A stretch of DNA of 64,000 bases from Neostapfia colusana (GCA_030760725.1 JASWHV010000009.1:98212780-98276779); one strand, 5' to 3'. Positions 11,291 to 24,445 are shown, counted from the stretch's first letter. Notes: a model not told the origin generated them from the sequence alone. Translations and numbers: made by a program.

Positions 11291-14200
11291 TCAAGCCACA
11301 TTTAGAGAGTCAAGAATATTAAGTTCATTTCTTAGCTCACAAAACCTTTTCTCATCTAATGGTTTGGTAAAAATGTCTGCTAGTTGTTTTTCAGTTTTAA
11401 CATGTGAAATTTCAATGTCACCTTTTAATGAGTGATCTCTAAGAAAGTGATGACGAATATCTATGTGCTTGGTTTTTGAGTGCTCTACTGGGTTGTGTGC
11501 AATTTTTATCGCGCTTTCATTATCACATAGAAGCGGGACATGATTTAAATTGTAGCCGTAGACTCTAAGAGTCTGTCGCATCCAAAGTAGTTGTGCACAA
11601 CAACTTCCTGCTGCAACATACTCTGCTTCTGCTGTTGAAAGAGCAATAGAGTTTTGCTTTTTAGATGACCAAGAAACTAGGGATCTGCCAAGAAATTGAC
11701 AGGTCCCTAAAGTGCTCTTTCTATCGACTTTGCATCCTGCATAGTCGGCATCGGAAGAACCTATCAAGTTAAACTTGGATCCTTTGGGATACCAAAGGCC
11801 CAAGTTTGGCGTGTGCACAAGATCCCTTAGGATTCTTTTTACAGCAATTAAGTGACACTCTTTAGGTGCGGCTTGAAACCTTGCACACATGCATACGCTA
11901 AGCATAATATCTGGCTAGATGCACATAAGTAAAGTAAGGAGCCGATCATTGACCTATATACCTTTTGGTCCACATTTGGACCTTCTTCATTGAGATCGAG
12001 ATGTCCGTTGATTGCCATGGGTGTCTTGATGGGCTTGGCTTTGTCCATATTGAATTTCTTGAGGATGTCCTGTGTGTATTTGGTTTGGCTTATAAATGTG
12101 CCTTCTCTCAGTTGCTTCACATGGAATTCCAAGAAGAACTTCAATTCGCCCATCATCGACATCTCGAACCTATCTGTCATAATTTTGCTAAATTCCTCAC
12201 AGAAAGACTTGTTAGTGGATCCAAAGATAATATCATCAACCTAAATTTGACATACAAATAGATGATCATCAAAATGTTTAGTGAAGAGTGTATAGTCAGC
12301 TTTACCAATTTTGAATCCATTTTGAGTTAGGAAATCTCTAATGCACTCGTACCAAGCTCGAGGAGCTTGTTTGAGGCCATAGAGAGCCTTACGCAGTTTA
12401 TAGATGTGGTTAGGATACTCTTGGTCTTCGAATCCTGGTGGCTGCTCCACATAAACTTCCTCCTTTATCGGACCGTTGAGGAAGGCAGTTTTGACGTCCA
12501 TTTGATACAACTTAAAATTATGTGAGTAGCATATGCCAATAAAATACGAATGGACTCAAGTCTAGCTACGGGAGCGAAAGTTTCGTCGAAGTCCAAACCT
12601 TCGACCTGAGAATAACCTTTGGCCACCAACCTCGCTTTATTTCTTGTTACTACTAAATGTTCATCTTGCTTGTTCCGAAAGACCCATTTAGTTCCAACGA
12701 TGTTCGCCCTTGGTCTTTCCACCAGCTCCCACACTTCATTTCTTTTGAAGTTGTTCAATTCTTCTTGCATTGCCATCACCCAGTCTGGATCCCTTAAGGC
12801 TTCGTCTACCTTGTATGGTTCCAGAAAAGAGACAAAAGAATAGTATTCACAAAAATTTGCAACGAGAGATCTAGTAGTTACTCCCTTAGCAATATCACCA
12901 ATAATGTTGTTGACAGGATGGTCTATTTGTACACTCTGATGTACTCTTGGGTGAGGAACTTGTGTAGCTGCTTGTTCTTCATCATCTTCATGTTCATTGT
13001 CTCCCCCTAGATCATTGCTTCCATGATTATCTTGATCTTCTTGATCTTCCTCCACTTGATCTTGTGTGAAAGCTCCCCCTTGATCATTGCTTCCTCGTTG
13101 AGGTTCACCTTGTGCATTTGAGTCTTGCGTTTGCTCTTGTGGTAGAATATCACCAAGTGCCATTTTCTTCAGCGCTTCACATGGAGATTCCTTTTTATCT
13201 AGCATACACTTATCGACTTGCTCCACTTGTGAGCCGTTAGTTTCATCGAACACTACGTCACGTGCTACTTCAACAACACCGGACACCTTGTTGAAGACAC
13301 GATAGGCGTAGGCATTCGATTCATAGCCGAGCAGGAACCCTTCATCAGACTTCAAAGCAAACTTCGAAGCCCTCGGTTTCTTGTTCAAAATAAAACATTT
13401 ACAACCAAAAACTTTGAAATAAGAAACATTAGGCTTTTTACCGGTAAGGAGTTCATACGGAGTTTTCTTCAGTAATCGGTGAAGGTACAGCCGATTTGTG
13501 GCATGACAAGCAGTGTTCACCGCTTCTGCCCAAAATCGATCTGATGTCTTGTATTCATCCAACATTGTTCTCGCCATTTCAATCAATGTTCTGTTCTTCC
13601 TTTTGGCCACCCCGTTTTGTTGAGGAGAGTAGGGTGCCGAGAACTCATGCTTTATCCCTTCTTCATCGAGATACTCTTCAACTTGTGTATTTTTGAATTT
13701 TGTCCCGTTGTCACTTCTGATGTTTTTCACGGTTAATGAGAATTCGTTCTGGGCTGTTTTCAGGAACTTCTTGAGGATTCCCTGAGTTTCTGATTTATCA
13801 TACAAGAAAAATACCCAGGTAAATCTTGAAAGATCATCAACAATTACTAAACCGTATTTATTACCGTCGATACTTATGTAAGCAATTGGACCAAATAGAT
13901 CCATATGAAGAAGTTCCAGTGATCTTGTAGTGGTCATTATGTTCTTGGCGGGGTGTGGAGCTCCGACTTGTTTTCCCGCCTGGCAAGCGCTGCACGGCCT
14001 GTCTTTCTCAAAAACCACATCCTTTAGACCTCGGATGTGACCACCTTTTAGAAGTTTCTGCAGATTTCTCATCCCAACATGGGCTAGCCGTCTATGCCAC
14101 AGCCATCCCATGTTGGTTTTAGCAACCAAGCAAGTGTTGAGTTCGGCTTTATCTTTGTTGAAATCAACAAGATAAAGCTTTCCCTTCAACATTCCCTTGA

Positions 14201-14528
14201 ATGCAATAGAGCCATCGCTTCTTCTAAAAACGATCACACCCTCATTAGTGAATAAACAATTATAACCTTTGTCGCATAGTTGAGATATTGACAAAAGGTT
14301 ATAATCTAGGGAGTCTACATGTAAAACATTAGATAAAGTGTGTTGAGGAGATATTTCAATGTTACCGCTACCAAGGACATTTCCTTGGCTTTTGTCTCCA
14401 AAGTATATGCCTTCACTTGTATCCTCGTTGTACTCGTACTCCACAAACATATCTCTCTCTCCGGTCATGTGGTTTGTGCATCCGCTATCTAGCACCCACT
14501 TAGATCCACCGGAGCAGTAAGCCTGCAA
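11291..14528 (-). pseudogene. Sire1 pol (PR, IN, RT, RNase H)
   Basis: The order is copia-type. Protease is WVLDSGCTNHMTG. The integrase zinc region is HRRLAHVGMRNL..CSACQAGK. The integrase core has HMDLFGPI, RSDNGTKF and QNGVAKRKNRT. RT has WVFRNK, QMDVKTAFLNG and VDDIIFGS. RNase H has GSSDADYAGCKVDRKS, SLSTAEAEY and KHIDIRHHFLRD. Damage: the third catalytic integrase residue, normally Glu in NGV.ERKNR, is Lys (AAA) near 13600; a frameshift near 12500 before QMDVKTAF; a TAG at 12241-12243 where the Tyr of the YVDD box belongs; another frameshift near 11905. The pol frame starts just after the gag stop in a different frame, as is usual in Sireviruses. Confidence 0.93.
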
Positions 14529-14535
14529 AACAGAA

Positions 14536-16802
14536 TTATTCCTTGGTTTTAGGTACCCAAGCTTGCTTGGGTCCTCTCAGGTTAGTCACAAGAGTCTTGG
14601 GCACCCACACACAAGTTTTCGAGTTCCTGTGGCGTGGCCCTGTGTATTTAGCAATAACCTTTCCATATTTGTTTTTCATAAGAACATAGGAAGCATCAAA
14701 TGTACGAAACAATATTTGTAAATTAGATTCATGTGATTTTACTTAACAAAGGTGATTCTTTTCTTTGCATGATTAAGAGTGGATATGTGTTTGTTCCTGT
14801 CAAACCCAAGACCATCTTTGACGTTGGGAGGTCTAGTGATCATATATGCGCTACGTGCATATTTGATCTTCTCCTTATCAAAGATGCCGATTTGGGAAGG
14901 ATGCACATTATGAGAAGTTGAAGTATTAGAAATGATATTTTTCTTACTAGAGCATGTGTAGGTTCCAATTGTTGTCGAACTCATATCTTTGGAGGAAGAG
15001 CCCTTGGAGGAAGATGAGTCACTTTGCTTTAGCGACTCAACTTGCACTTCTAGGATCTTGTTAACTCTTGACAAGCTAACAAGCTCATCCTTGATTGCAA
15101 TATGTGAGTCCTCTAGCTTTGAGTAAGTCTCCTTACTCAAGGCTAGCTCAACCTCAAGTGACTTGTTCTTCTCTCTTTCAAGCTCAAGAAGTTTTTCAAC
15201 CTCTTGATATCTCTTCCTTTCATGGATGAGCATATCTTCTTGTCGGTTGACAAGTTCCTCCTTTTCAAAGATTTCGTTCGACAACATCTCCATTTTCTTT
15301 AAAGCAGTTTTACTTAATCCTCTAAACATTTCTTCATTATCACTAGGGCTATCAAAGTCATCAATAAAGGTATTTAACGCAGAAGTAAGTCGAACCTTTT
15401 TCTTGCCTTCTTTAGCCATAAGGCATGTATGGTTGTTCATATCCCGTCCTCCCATGTTTGGAAAGAGTGTAGCTCTCATGGTGGGTTTCTCAACGGCAAT
15501 GGTGGCCATCTCCTCTTCTTCATCGGAGGAGGACTCATCGTTTGAGTCCCACTCCTTGCCAATGTGAGCCTGATGAGCTTGTCCCCTTTTTCTAAAATTT
15601 TTCTTCTCATGTGCTTTTGTTTCCTTCTTCTTCTTGTTTTCCTCATAAGTACAGTCCACCATAAAGTGACCGTACTCTCCACAATTATAGCAAGTACGTC
15701 GAGCCTTGGATTTTCCTTTATCCTTGCCTTTCTCTTCATTTGAGTTGTTGCCATGTCTTCTCCTCATCATGCGCTTGAACTTTTTGATAAAGAGTACCAT
15801 TTCCTCATCATCTATGTCGGTACTCACGTCGCTTGTATCTCCGTCATCTTGGTCATCACGGGTTTCTTTGAGTTTGGGTCTGCATGTTGCTTTGAGAGCA
15901 TCTTCTTTCTTTTTAGAAGAGGTGAGCTCGGCTAAGTCTTTGACGTATTGAGCCTCCTTCTCCATCATTTCATGATTTATGATCTTCCCCAATAACTCAT
16001 CGGGAGTCATTTTGTGAAACCCGGGGCTTTCTCTAATCATTGAGCAAAGTGTGACGTTTCTTGGCATGAAGGCTCTTATCATCCTTTTGACCACCTCGTG
16101 ATCAGTCAATTTCTTACTTCCATAGGCACGGATTTTGTTAATGAGTGCCTTCATCCAATTGTACATGTCTTGAGGTGATTCGCCTTCTTTAATAGCAAAT
16201 CTCCCCAACTCTCCTTCAAGCATCTCAATTTTGTCTTCACGTACAGACCTATTTCCTTCATGAGCAGTTTTGAGTGTATCCTAGATTTCTTTTGCACTCT
16301 CTAGTCCATCGATCTTGGTAAATTCTTCTCTGCTAAGTGACGATGTGATTACTGCAACGGCTTGTGCATTTCTGTGAATATCTTGTTCTTGTTTCGGAGT
16401 GAGTTCTTCATCCGTTTCTGGGATATCTATTCCTGTGCAGACAATATGCCAAAGGCTGGGATTCAAGGATATTAGGTGCATTTTCATGTTGTACTTCCAC
16501 ATGGTATAGTCACTTCTGTCAAACTGCGGGGGCCTTCCCATAGGAATGGAGAGATAATGATTATTTGAATTGAGACGGTTGTAGTTGTAAGGATATCGGG
16601 AGTAGTCGTGATGACCACTCCCCATCGTCTTTTCTTCCTCTTTTCCCTTTTGTGCCATTAATTTCTTTCTCAGTAATGCCTTTAGCTGTCTCACTTCATC
16701 ATCGTCATGTGGACTTTCTTTCAACACATCGAAGGCTTTGGCTTCTTGCTCCTCATCGTTGTTGTTCGTCTTCGGGATATCGTTGTTCTTCGCAGAGGCC
16801 AT
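14536..16802 (-). pseudogene. Sire1 gag
   Basis: This is a long Sirevirus-type gag starting at the ATG 16802-16800. The N-terminal part has PPQFDRSDYTMWKYNMKMHL. It is followed by a zinc knuckle CYNCGEYGHFMVDC (about residues 345-358), an acidic stretch and a Leu/Glu/Lys-rich coiled coil. An in-frame TAG at 16281-16283 replaces the Trp of a WDTL motif (TGG to TAG). A frameshift near 14739 interrupts the tail, which continues YGKVIAKYTGPRH to TAA at 14536-14538. Gag assembles the cytoplasmic particle. Sire2 carries a close homologue at 39058-39600. Confidence 0.88.
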
Positions 16803-16842
16803 TGATCTCTCCGAGATGTGAGTCTCGTTGATGGAGAACTTG

Positions 16843-16854
16843 GCTCTGATACCA
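16843..16854 (-). promoter_or_regulatory. Sire1 primer-binding site
   Basis: The plus strand reads GCTCTGATACCA, complement of the initiator-Met tRNA end, two bases from the 5' LTR. Confidence 0.95.
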
Positions 16855-16856
16855 AT

Positions 16857-18210
16857 TGAATGTGGCCTAGAGGGGGGTTGAATAGGCCTTATAGAGTTTC
16901 CTGCACACTTAAAGTAGTCGTCAAAAACTTGATTGACCAGACTAGTCCAGTTGTGTGAGCGGACTAGTCCGGTGTGCCTGAAGTGTGTAGATTGTATAAG
17001 CGTTGTGCAGAAGAATTTAACTTGTTTAGCAGCGGAAATAAGAACAACAATTATTCTATTTTGATTTTACAATGTGAGTTGTGATTATGCCCGTGAATGA
17101 GACTTAGCAACTCAAATTACGAAGTTTAGCAACTAGATGTTATAATCAACAAAAAACAAGGAGGCATGCGAGACACAAATTTTACCGAGGTTCGATCTCA
17201 CCAAGAGATCTACGTCCTCGTTGAAGAGGCTCACACAGAGCCGGGTCTCTAACCCTTTCCCTCTTCAAGTCACCACACAAGGCCAACTTGACTCCACTAG
17301 CACGGGTAATCACCGAGTTTGTGGGGCAACCTCACACGTTGAGGGCTCTCACAAGAATTACAATGAGAAAGCGATCAAATACACTGAAAAGATTACAATG
17401 CAGAATATGAGTGTAGAGAGATCAAACCCCAAGAGCTCACAACGAAGGTATGACGATCTCCCAATCCCAAATCCAAGTGTTTGATTGATCTTCACCTTTT
17501 TGCACCTTAGATTTGTGGGGAGATGTGTTTTGGGGCTCTTGGGACAGGTGGCGGCGCTAGGGTTTGAGTTTTTAGCAGTATGAGTCGTGTCTCCCCTTTT
17601 GGGAGGCCGTGGATCACCCATTTATATGGTTTCCAAAAGATTGTCGTTGTAAAACCTAATACCGGACTAGTCCGGTATATGATCGGACTTGTCCGGTCTA
17701 CTTCCAGTGGGTTAACCAGACTAGTCCGGTCTAAAACCGGACTTGTCCGGTGCTATGTAAAGTGGGTTTCCAGAAAGTTCAGCGGACTAGTCCTGTCGCA
17801 TGGATGGACTAGTCCGCAGTCCTCTAAAGAGGACAACAGAGACATGAGCGGACTAGTTCGGTCTAAAACCGGACTTGTCCGGTTGCATTCCAATAAGCTG
17901 ACCGGACCAGTCCGGTCCATGGACGGACTAGTCCGGTGTCCAGTGGATTTTAGTTGATTATTAGCCCCTTACCCTTACGAAAAGTCATGAGCTCTTGGGA
18001 TGTGTCTCTCACACACACCCTATACATTTACATCTAATTTGCTCTTCTAAATTCCACTAAAGTCTTCCTTTTCGGGCAGCACTTTATTCTTCACATTTTT
18101 GTGTGCACGAGCTAGTTCACTTTGTTTGTCCTGCAATCATTTCATTAGGATCTCATATGCTTGTCATCAATTCTCCAAAACCCACAAGGGATACCCTAGA
18201 TGCACTTTCA
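16857..18210 (-). repeat. Sire1 5' LTR
   Basis: Partner of 7123-8454, 1354 bp, TG...CA. TATA box at 17621-17626. It contains one more palindrome pair than its partner near 17718-17750. Confidence 0.96.
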
Positions 18211-18215
18211 CTACC
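18211..18215. repeat. Sire1 target-site duplication, right copy
   Basis: CTACC, identical to 7118-7122. Confidence 0.95.
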
Positions 18216-18409
18216 GGATGTCCTAAGCTATTTAGCACGGCATTATTATACAGCGATGACTCAACTCTACCCTTGACCTCGGGGTTCATGTTTGGTTATG
18301 CAACTGGAGTATAAAACATCCTTGACCTAATGCACATACAAACTTCAACCAATAGTAGTGAACAAAGTAAAAACTTTAGAAAACAACTTAAATGCAAACC
18401 GGGGCTTGC

Positions 18410-18536
18410 CTTGGTTTTGCAGGTGACTAAAGTCAGAGATGTATGAAGTTAGTTTCTGCTGACTTGAAGCTCAATCCCTGCCCTTCTTGTTCCTTGATAC
18501 AAGCTCAACTCCTCCTTCACTTTCCACGTTTAATCA
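18410..18536 (-). CDS. Gy1 LTR mini-ORF, exon 2 (frameshifted)
   Basis: On the minus strand an acceptor-like CGTGTAG ends at 18537. The segment runs to CCAAG|GCAAGC at 18410, a GC donor identical to that of Gy3 exon 2. The length is 127 nt, not 3n, and one internal TGA is present. The frame read from the middle gives VESEGGVELV and ends QNQG, comparable with DQEQQG in Gy3. It appears to be a decayed copy of the same exon. Confidence 0.3.
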
Positions 18537-19833
18537 CTACACGTTATGAATATGCATACGTGTTTAATTGTAAAACTTTTTGCTAACAAGTGCTAAAGCC
18601 AAGTTTAAAACTGGAACTCTGTTTATGAATTTAAAATGACACCGGGGCTGGTGGTTTGGGTGTGTGTTTAAGCACTATGATCAAGTGATGAGTGGGGTTT
18701 CATCACTTGTGTGGTGATCACCTAATGGGTTGAATATAACACTACTGATCCAGGGCTCAAATGGAGCTGGAAATTTTCTTGTGCGTTCCTTGTCACAAGA
18801 AAGTCCTCAGGACCAAAATTCAGAATGTTTCACTGATTAGATCACTCAGAACAATTCCCTAAGCATTTAGGCATAAAGGAATTAATTCTGATTAAACTTG
18901 CACTTTCATGCAAATCCAAGTGAACATGTAATTTCAAACATAGCTAAGAGAGTATGCCTGAATTTTCCTAGGATTTTTGGGGCTAAATAATGCCCAGAAC
19001 TGAATTTCCATGTTTTGGAAATTCTCTGAAATTGTTTCTGTATTTATTTGAACACAGAAACTTGATTTCAGATTATCCTAACTAAATCAGCCCCAAATGA
19101 GCTGAAACTTTTACAGGAGCTTCCTAACATCCTAAAGAATATCTTGGCAAAATTTGGGGATTTTTGGATGAACCAAACTCCCTCTAAAATTATTTTTCTG
19201 AAAAGTTTTAAAGAAATCTACAGAATTTTATATTGGTTTTCATGCCAATTGGGTTGCATATTTGGATAGAGTTCTTCATCCTGAATCCAACCCAATTTGA
19301 ATCTCTAAATTTGGAGTTTCCCGGCAAAAGTTATGGGGTTCTAAAGTTTGAACTAAATCTGGAATTCAAATTAATTCGGGAAATATTCAAACCCTGACTG
19401 TGGGTCCCTCCTACACGTGTCAGCCACCGGAATCCCGTCACACGGGGCCACAGGACCTTTCCCGCACCACCACACTGTATCCCGGGGCCGCAGCTGATCG
19501 GGGATTTAATTTTTTCCACCACTGACACATGGGACCCGCCGGTCGTCTTCTTCCTCGGGCCGTTTCCTTTTTTCCCGCGCCGCCCCCTCGCCGGAAACTC
19601 GTCGGAGCTCGCCGGAGTCGGCTTCCCGGCCGTCTCCCGGCTCGGTACTTGCCGCCTGGGGATTTTCAGCCATGAGAAATTCAATGGTGCGGTGCTTTCG
19701 GGCTGCCGGCGACCGGAAACCAGTCGGCGACGTGCGCACACCTCGGTGAGACTTCGGTGCAGTGGTACGAGCACCCTAGCCCGCCAAAAGTTCGGCGGAC
19801 TCGCTCTAAAGCAGCAGTGGAGGTCAGGCTAAC

Positions 19834-19906
19834 TCGGCACGGCCTCAAACCGGCTCGGAAACGGCAGCAAGTGGGGGTTCATCATGTGCCCGAGTGCCCC
19901 TGCCAT
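19834..19906 (-). CDS. Gy1 LTR mini-ORF, exon 1 (5' LTR copy)
   Basis: ATG at 19906-19904 in GCCATGG context, 24 codons plus one base, then a GT donor. It is the same length as the copy at 549-621 and has the same phase as Gy3 exon 1. Confidence 0.4.
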
Positions 19907-21987
19907 GGCTGCCGATGGAAGAACTCGAAATTAGCTGCCCCTACTCACTGCTAAGCTAGGGTTGCGAAGGAAAAAGGTTCCCTATCCTCTCTAGCTTCTG
20001 TGTGCGCAAAATGAACAACTTTAACCGAGAATCAAGCATCGATTTTTGAAGTTCTTACCCGCGGGTAGGTTTTCCTCGTCCGAGAGGAAAACTTGAAAGT
20101 CTGGAGCTACGTCGCACGGATTGCTCTGAAATTTGGAGAGGAGCAGCGCAGAGAGTTGGCTCGCCTTGGGGTGCACTTGTTGGGTCGTGACACTGCCCGG
20201 TGTGAGCTGGCGACGAGAGCCCGACGTCGGTTTTCGCCGTTTGCACCTTGGCTTCAGCGTTGATTCTTCAAATACGGCGAACAGCAGTCCTGAACGTCGG
20301 AGCTGAGCTGAGGGGACCCTTGTACACACGCTGGTGCTCCCTTTTCGTGTTCCTAGCTCGAGCAGCCGGGGAGATACGCTCGCTCACGATCGGGACGAAC
20401 AGGCGCGGCGCCGGCGGCTCGTTTTCTCGGGAGGAAACAGAACAGGGCTCGTGGGGCGGTTTTGCAGCCGACAGAGTGCTGCGTAGGGGAGATAAGGGCG
20501 CGGTGAGACGTCGAGCTGGTCTCTCGTGCGAGCTGGAAAACAGGAGGTGGCCTCCCCGTGCGGTCTCGGTGTCAGCCTGCCGTCGGCTGCTTCGGGCTCG
20601 GTCTGAACTGAAGAACTGGTTTACTTCAGTTGTAAGTTTCCTCCCACTGACATGTGGGCCCCACAGTTCCCCTCCTCAAATATCTCCAAATTTTTGGCAC
20701 ATGCAAATTCAGCTATGAGGTACTCAAATTCAAAAGCCAATTTGCCATTTGACCATTTGTTCCACAGTGTCAAATCTGAATTCAAATTTAGATGAAATTT
20801 ACAAGTCCCTTTTGATAATCATATCAAGGCACCCCCCAAATTTGCTCAAAATTTGCCTCCTTCATAATTTGAACCTGGAGAGTTTGAATATGCTCTCTGA
20901 TATTTGAGTTGGCTATTGCAAATACACTTTTTCAGACAACAGTTTGAATTTTCTCTTTTGAAAATGCTCTTCTCCTTTTTGAAGTGCACCTCTTAATTCA
21001 AACTGAATTCAATGTTTTATTGCACATGCCAACACTTTCATGAGTAAACAAAAGTTTTTGTAAGTCCCATTTCTTGTATATAAACTCAAATTTATTCATA
21101 GCTCAAGTTTTCTATTTACAAGTTTGGGGACTTTTACAGAGCTCATTTGAGCCCTACACAAATAGATGTCTAAATGGCCTTTACTAGAGCTTCTAAGTAT
21201 TTCCAGGGATTTTCATGGAGCAAACCATTACTTTCTGGAAACTAGATTTATAGTGATTCTAATGGAGTTGGTTTCGTATAATTTGAAAGATCTTAGAGAA
21301 AGTTATGAGCTAATCAAGATTGAGAAAATTCTGAAAAATGTTTCTGTACATTTTTTATTTTCTCAGAACAGTTCACTTAATTACACCATTAGGGGGACTA
21401 AATGAACTCGGATGGATCTGAAGTTTTCCATGTGACTCAAGGATATTCAAATGAATATCCTAGCCAAATTTCAAAATTTTCTATAAATGAAATCTCCAGT
21501 TAAAATTCCCAACAATTTAAATTTGGGGAATTAATTCTGGAAAAATAATGAATTTCATGGACTGAAACTTGTTTTTCTTGAAAATAATCAGAGAGCTTAA
21601 TCCAACAAAATTTGGTTCACTGAAATTGGACAATCCTAGCAAAAGTTATGGGCTTCTAAAATTTGGCAAAATTCTGGAAAATCAAATTGAAATTTAGAAT
21701 GTTTAAACCGGGCTGGCAGGCCCCAGGGCTACTTGTCAGCCCGACAACAAAGACACACGTTGTCCCACTCAATTTTGCTTGTAGCCGCACGAGATCCCCG
21801 TGCCACAGTTGATCCCAGGCCCGGTTTTCTCTCACTGCCACGCGGGGCTGCACCCCTTCTTTTACCTCGCGCCACCCGCGGCGGTGCCTCGCCGGAGAGC
21901 TTGCCGCCAGCCGTTCCACTGCATGATCTTTGATGAAACTCACTGCCTGTGCCTAACTCTGCACAAGAAACACGTTGGTGCACTCAC

Positions 21988-22045
21988 CGGAGCTCGGTGA
22001 TGGCCAGAACAGTGCTCGCGGCGGTGACAGCGACTGGGAGCTCAT
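21988..22045 (-). CDS. Gy0 LTR mini-ORF, exon 1
   Basis: On the minus strand an ATG at 22045-22043 opens 19 codons plus one base (begins MSSQSL). It ends at a consensus donor (CTCCG|GTGAGT) in phase 1. Position in the LTR, phase and donor agree with Gy1 and Gy3 exon 1, although the peptide sequence is not conserved. Confidence 0.35.
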
Positions 22046-23082
22046 CGGCGACGTCAAACTCGGTGTTCACTACACCTTTTTCAACGCGGTTTCAACTGAG
22101 AGCTCCGCTGAGACTTGCTGATCACAAATATGCACCCTGATCACGATTTTCTCCTATAGCTTCATCACGATCAGTCGCACCTTTTCTTCTCTAGTGGCGG
22201 TGCATGAAATAGCCGGGATTGGCCGGTCGCCGATGGACCGAGGGAGCGGCGAAGAGTTCGTCTGCGGAAGGAAAAGAACAGTGTGTGGGAGGCTCGGTTC
22301 AGTTCGGTCACGATGAGAACGGTCGACGCAGGGCTGTGTGCTGGACTTTGAGGCAACAAATTACCTTGATGTGGAGTATTCGGGGCTGGCGCCGGCGGTA
22401 CGTGGCCGAGCTGCGGTCACTCCCGAGGAAACGGGCTCGGGTTAGTCGGCTCATTGAAGTTACTGCCTCTGACCAGTGGGCCCCTCTCCCCTCTCACTTC
22501 TTTTTAATTTTTCTCCACTGATTTTCTCTCATCTACTCACAATTCAATGGTAGAATTCACCACCAAGTCATGAGCCAAATTTGAATTCCCCAAATTGGAG
22601 CTGGTTTAGCTAGATTTGGTTCACACTTGAATCTGAATTTGAAATTCAGTTTTTTGAATTAGTTCAAATATAGCTCCCAACAAGATCAGCTCCAATGGGG
22701 ATTAAAATTGGTGGAGTAACTCAGAAAAATGTGCTGAGTTTGAATATGAATCCACCTTTTGAATTCAAGTGATAAAAATAGCTGAAATTTGAATTTGCAT
22801 TCAAACTAGCCCTTTTTATACTTGTATCCAAAAGTGCCTCAAAAAGGTTTGGATTTGCATGAAACTTGGCATGAGCATTTCTAAGAAGGTTTAGGACCTA
22901 ATGGTGAGCTCAGCCCCTCATGTTTACATGTGGGGAATCCTACTTTTGGATTTGTGAATTTTTCCTTTAATCATCCTATCTATGGTGGTTACTTGCTCTT
23001 CACATGTGTTCATGGGATCTCCACAAAATGAGATGTGGTGTGTGTGATGTGATGAACACTTCAGCAAGTGAAATCTTGGGCC

Positions 23083-23087
23083 TTTAC
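23083..23087. repeat. Cop1 target-site duplication, left copy
   Basis: TTTAC, repeated at 30086-30090. Confidence 0.95.
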
Positions 23088-23517
23088 TGTAAGGAAATAG
23101 GCGATGCGCTACTCTAGCAATTCGACCGTATCACCCAGGAAACATGCGAGTAAGAAGGTCATGGATCGTTACCACTAGACGCGCAGCGCAGCGGATCGTA
23201 GATGCGCGTCATAGCCGATCAGCGCAGCAGTAACAGCAGCGCCTCCACGGAGTCCACACGTACAGGGAGGAACGCCGTGCGTCGGTATGCTAGCACCGTG
23301 CGCGCGACAGGGGTTTCGACGGCTGGCCTGTGAGGGGCGGCGGCTGGGGCTGTTCTGTGGTGGAGTAATCTGCCCCCTAACCCACCCCTCATATTTATAG
23401 GCGCGCTAATGGGCTTTTAGGTCAGAGGCCCATTAGTACCCTAATTTCTTATGGATCAAATATCCATCAGGCCTTTATCCGAATTGTTATGATTGTCTCT
23501 TGGGCATATCACCAACA
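23088..23517 (-). repeat. Cop1 3' LTR
   Basis: TGTAAGG...CCAACA, 430 bp. The minus strand holds a TATA box (CTATAAATAT) at 23391-23400. Confidence 0.96.
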
Positions 23518-24445
23518 ATCTCCCACTTGCACTAGAGACAATCATATAGCCAAGTTTTTCAATATTCCATCCCCTTAAGTGTGTGACCCGTTAGGTTCAT
23601 GTACAGTCGGTTATGAATGAAAACCGTTTTCAAACACAAGTCAGTAGAGGTACCTAGCAGGACATACTGACTCCCGAATGTACATAAAGATCATATCGGC
23701 TGAACCTAAATACATTCACATGCTAATTCCTTTGCCACACGATACCAGTCAAGCTCAAGGCGAGATATGTGCCATCCTTGTGATAGCTCGACCATTCACT
23801 CGATCAAATAGTGGATTCAATCTATGACTAACTTTTAGTCGTAATGATTAACTCTTTAATCACTTTGGCATGGCCATGCACTTTCAATCCAACTATCTCG
23901 AGGGGCCCAGAGATATCTCTCCTGTTATTTAGGAGGGGCAAATCCCATCTTGATCCGCACACATCTCATTCCATGCTTCATCATGTACCTGAAGACTATT
24001 TTTATGACCACCCAGTTACGGATTAGCATTTGATAGTTTCAAAGTGCACAACTACACATAGTGAGAAACAATGGCGATCTCAGGTCTAAGAATATAGCAG
24101 GTGTATCACTCAAGACCAACTGATGGCACATATGTAAATAACAATCTCAATAGTGTCTCGGAATGGGTCTATCCAACACCATGTTCACTAACATGTGTTC
24201 ACATTATTAATTTGATATCTCCATAGCTATGATCCGTGAAACGTGATCATCAATTAATACATGTGCTAGTCTACGTACTATCATTATCTCATATAACGAT
24301 GTAGACTAGGGATCATTTTGAGTAACATTATAATTAACAAAGAGTCTCACGAACAAGTCACATACTTGATGATCAATGTGAATAATAGTTACTCAAATAG
24401 TACATAAACATAGCTATGACACAAGTCTCCCACTACACACTAGGA
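23518..24445 (-). other. Cop1 3' untranslated region and PPT
   Basis: The polypurine tract (minus strand AAGTGGGAGAT) is at 23518-23528, next to the LTR. The rest, up to the pol stop, shows no gene. Confidence 0.75.

Larger units (their letters stand above)
7123..18210 (-). mobile_element. Sire1, Sirevirus-like Ty1/copia element
   Basis: This is a complete element inserted in the Gy1 5' LTR. LTRs are 7123-8454 (1332 bp) and 16857-18210 (1354 bp), both TG...CA, with target duplication CTACC. The order on the minus strand is LTR, PBS, gag, pol (PR-IN-RT-RH), a palindrome-rich spacer, an extra ORF, PPT, LTR. Large gag with a coiled coil, gag and pol in different frames, and many CCGGAC..GTCCGG palindromes point to the Sirevirus genus. 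The two LTRs differ by roughly 2-3% by eye, so the insertion is young on a plant scale. All ORFs are now broken. Confidence 0.95.
18216..21138 (-). repeat. Gy1 5' LTR, outer part
   Basis: Continuation of the Gy1 5' LTR beyond Sire1. Positions 19287-21138 match the 3' LTR at 1-1853. It ends TTTTACA at 21138, where Gy0 sequence begins. Confidence 0.93.
21139..23087 (-). repeat. Gy0, gypsy LTR fragment
   Basis: On the minus strand this follows the Gy3 LTR from its start (TGTAA...) to about the equivalent of 52190, at lower identity. Examples are 21139-21155 against the GAGGGCTCAAATGAGC stretch at 52184-52199, and 22985-23060 against the first 110 bases of the Gy3 LTR. Gy1 inserted at 21138/21139 and Cop1 at 23087/23088. 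The last LTR bases are at 30086-30091. Because Gy1's left flank is outside the window, I cannot tell whether Gy0 is a solo LTR or a 5' LTR. Confidence 0.8.
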
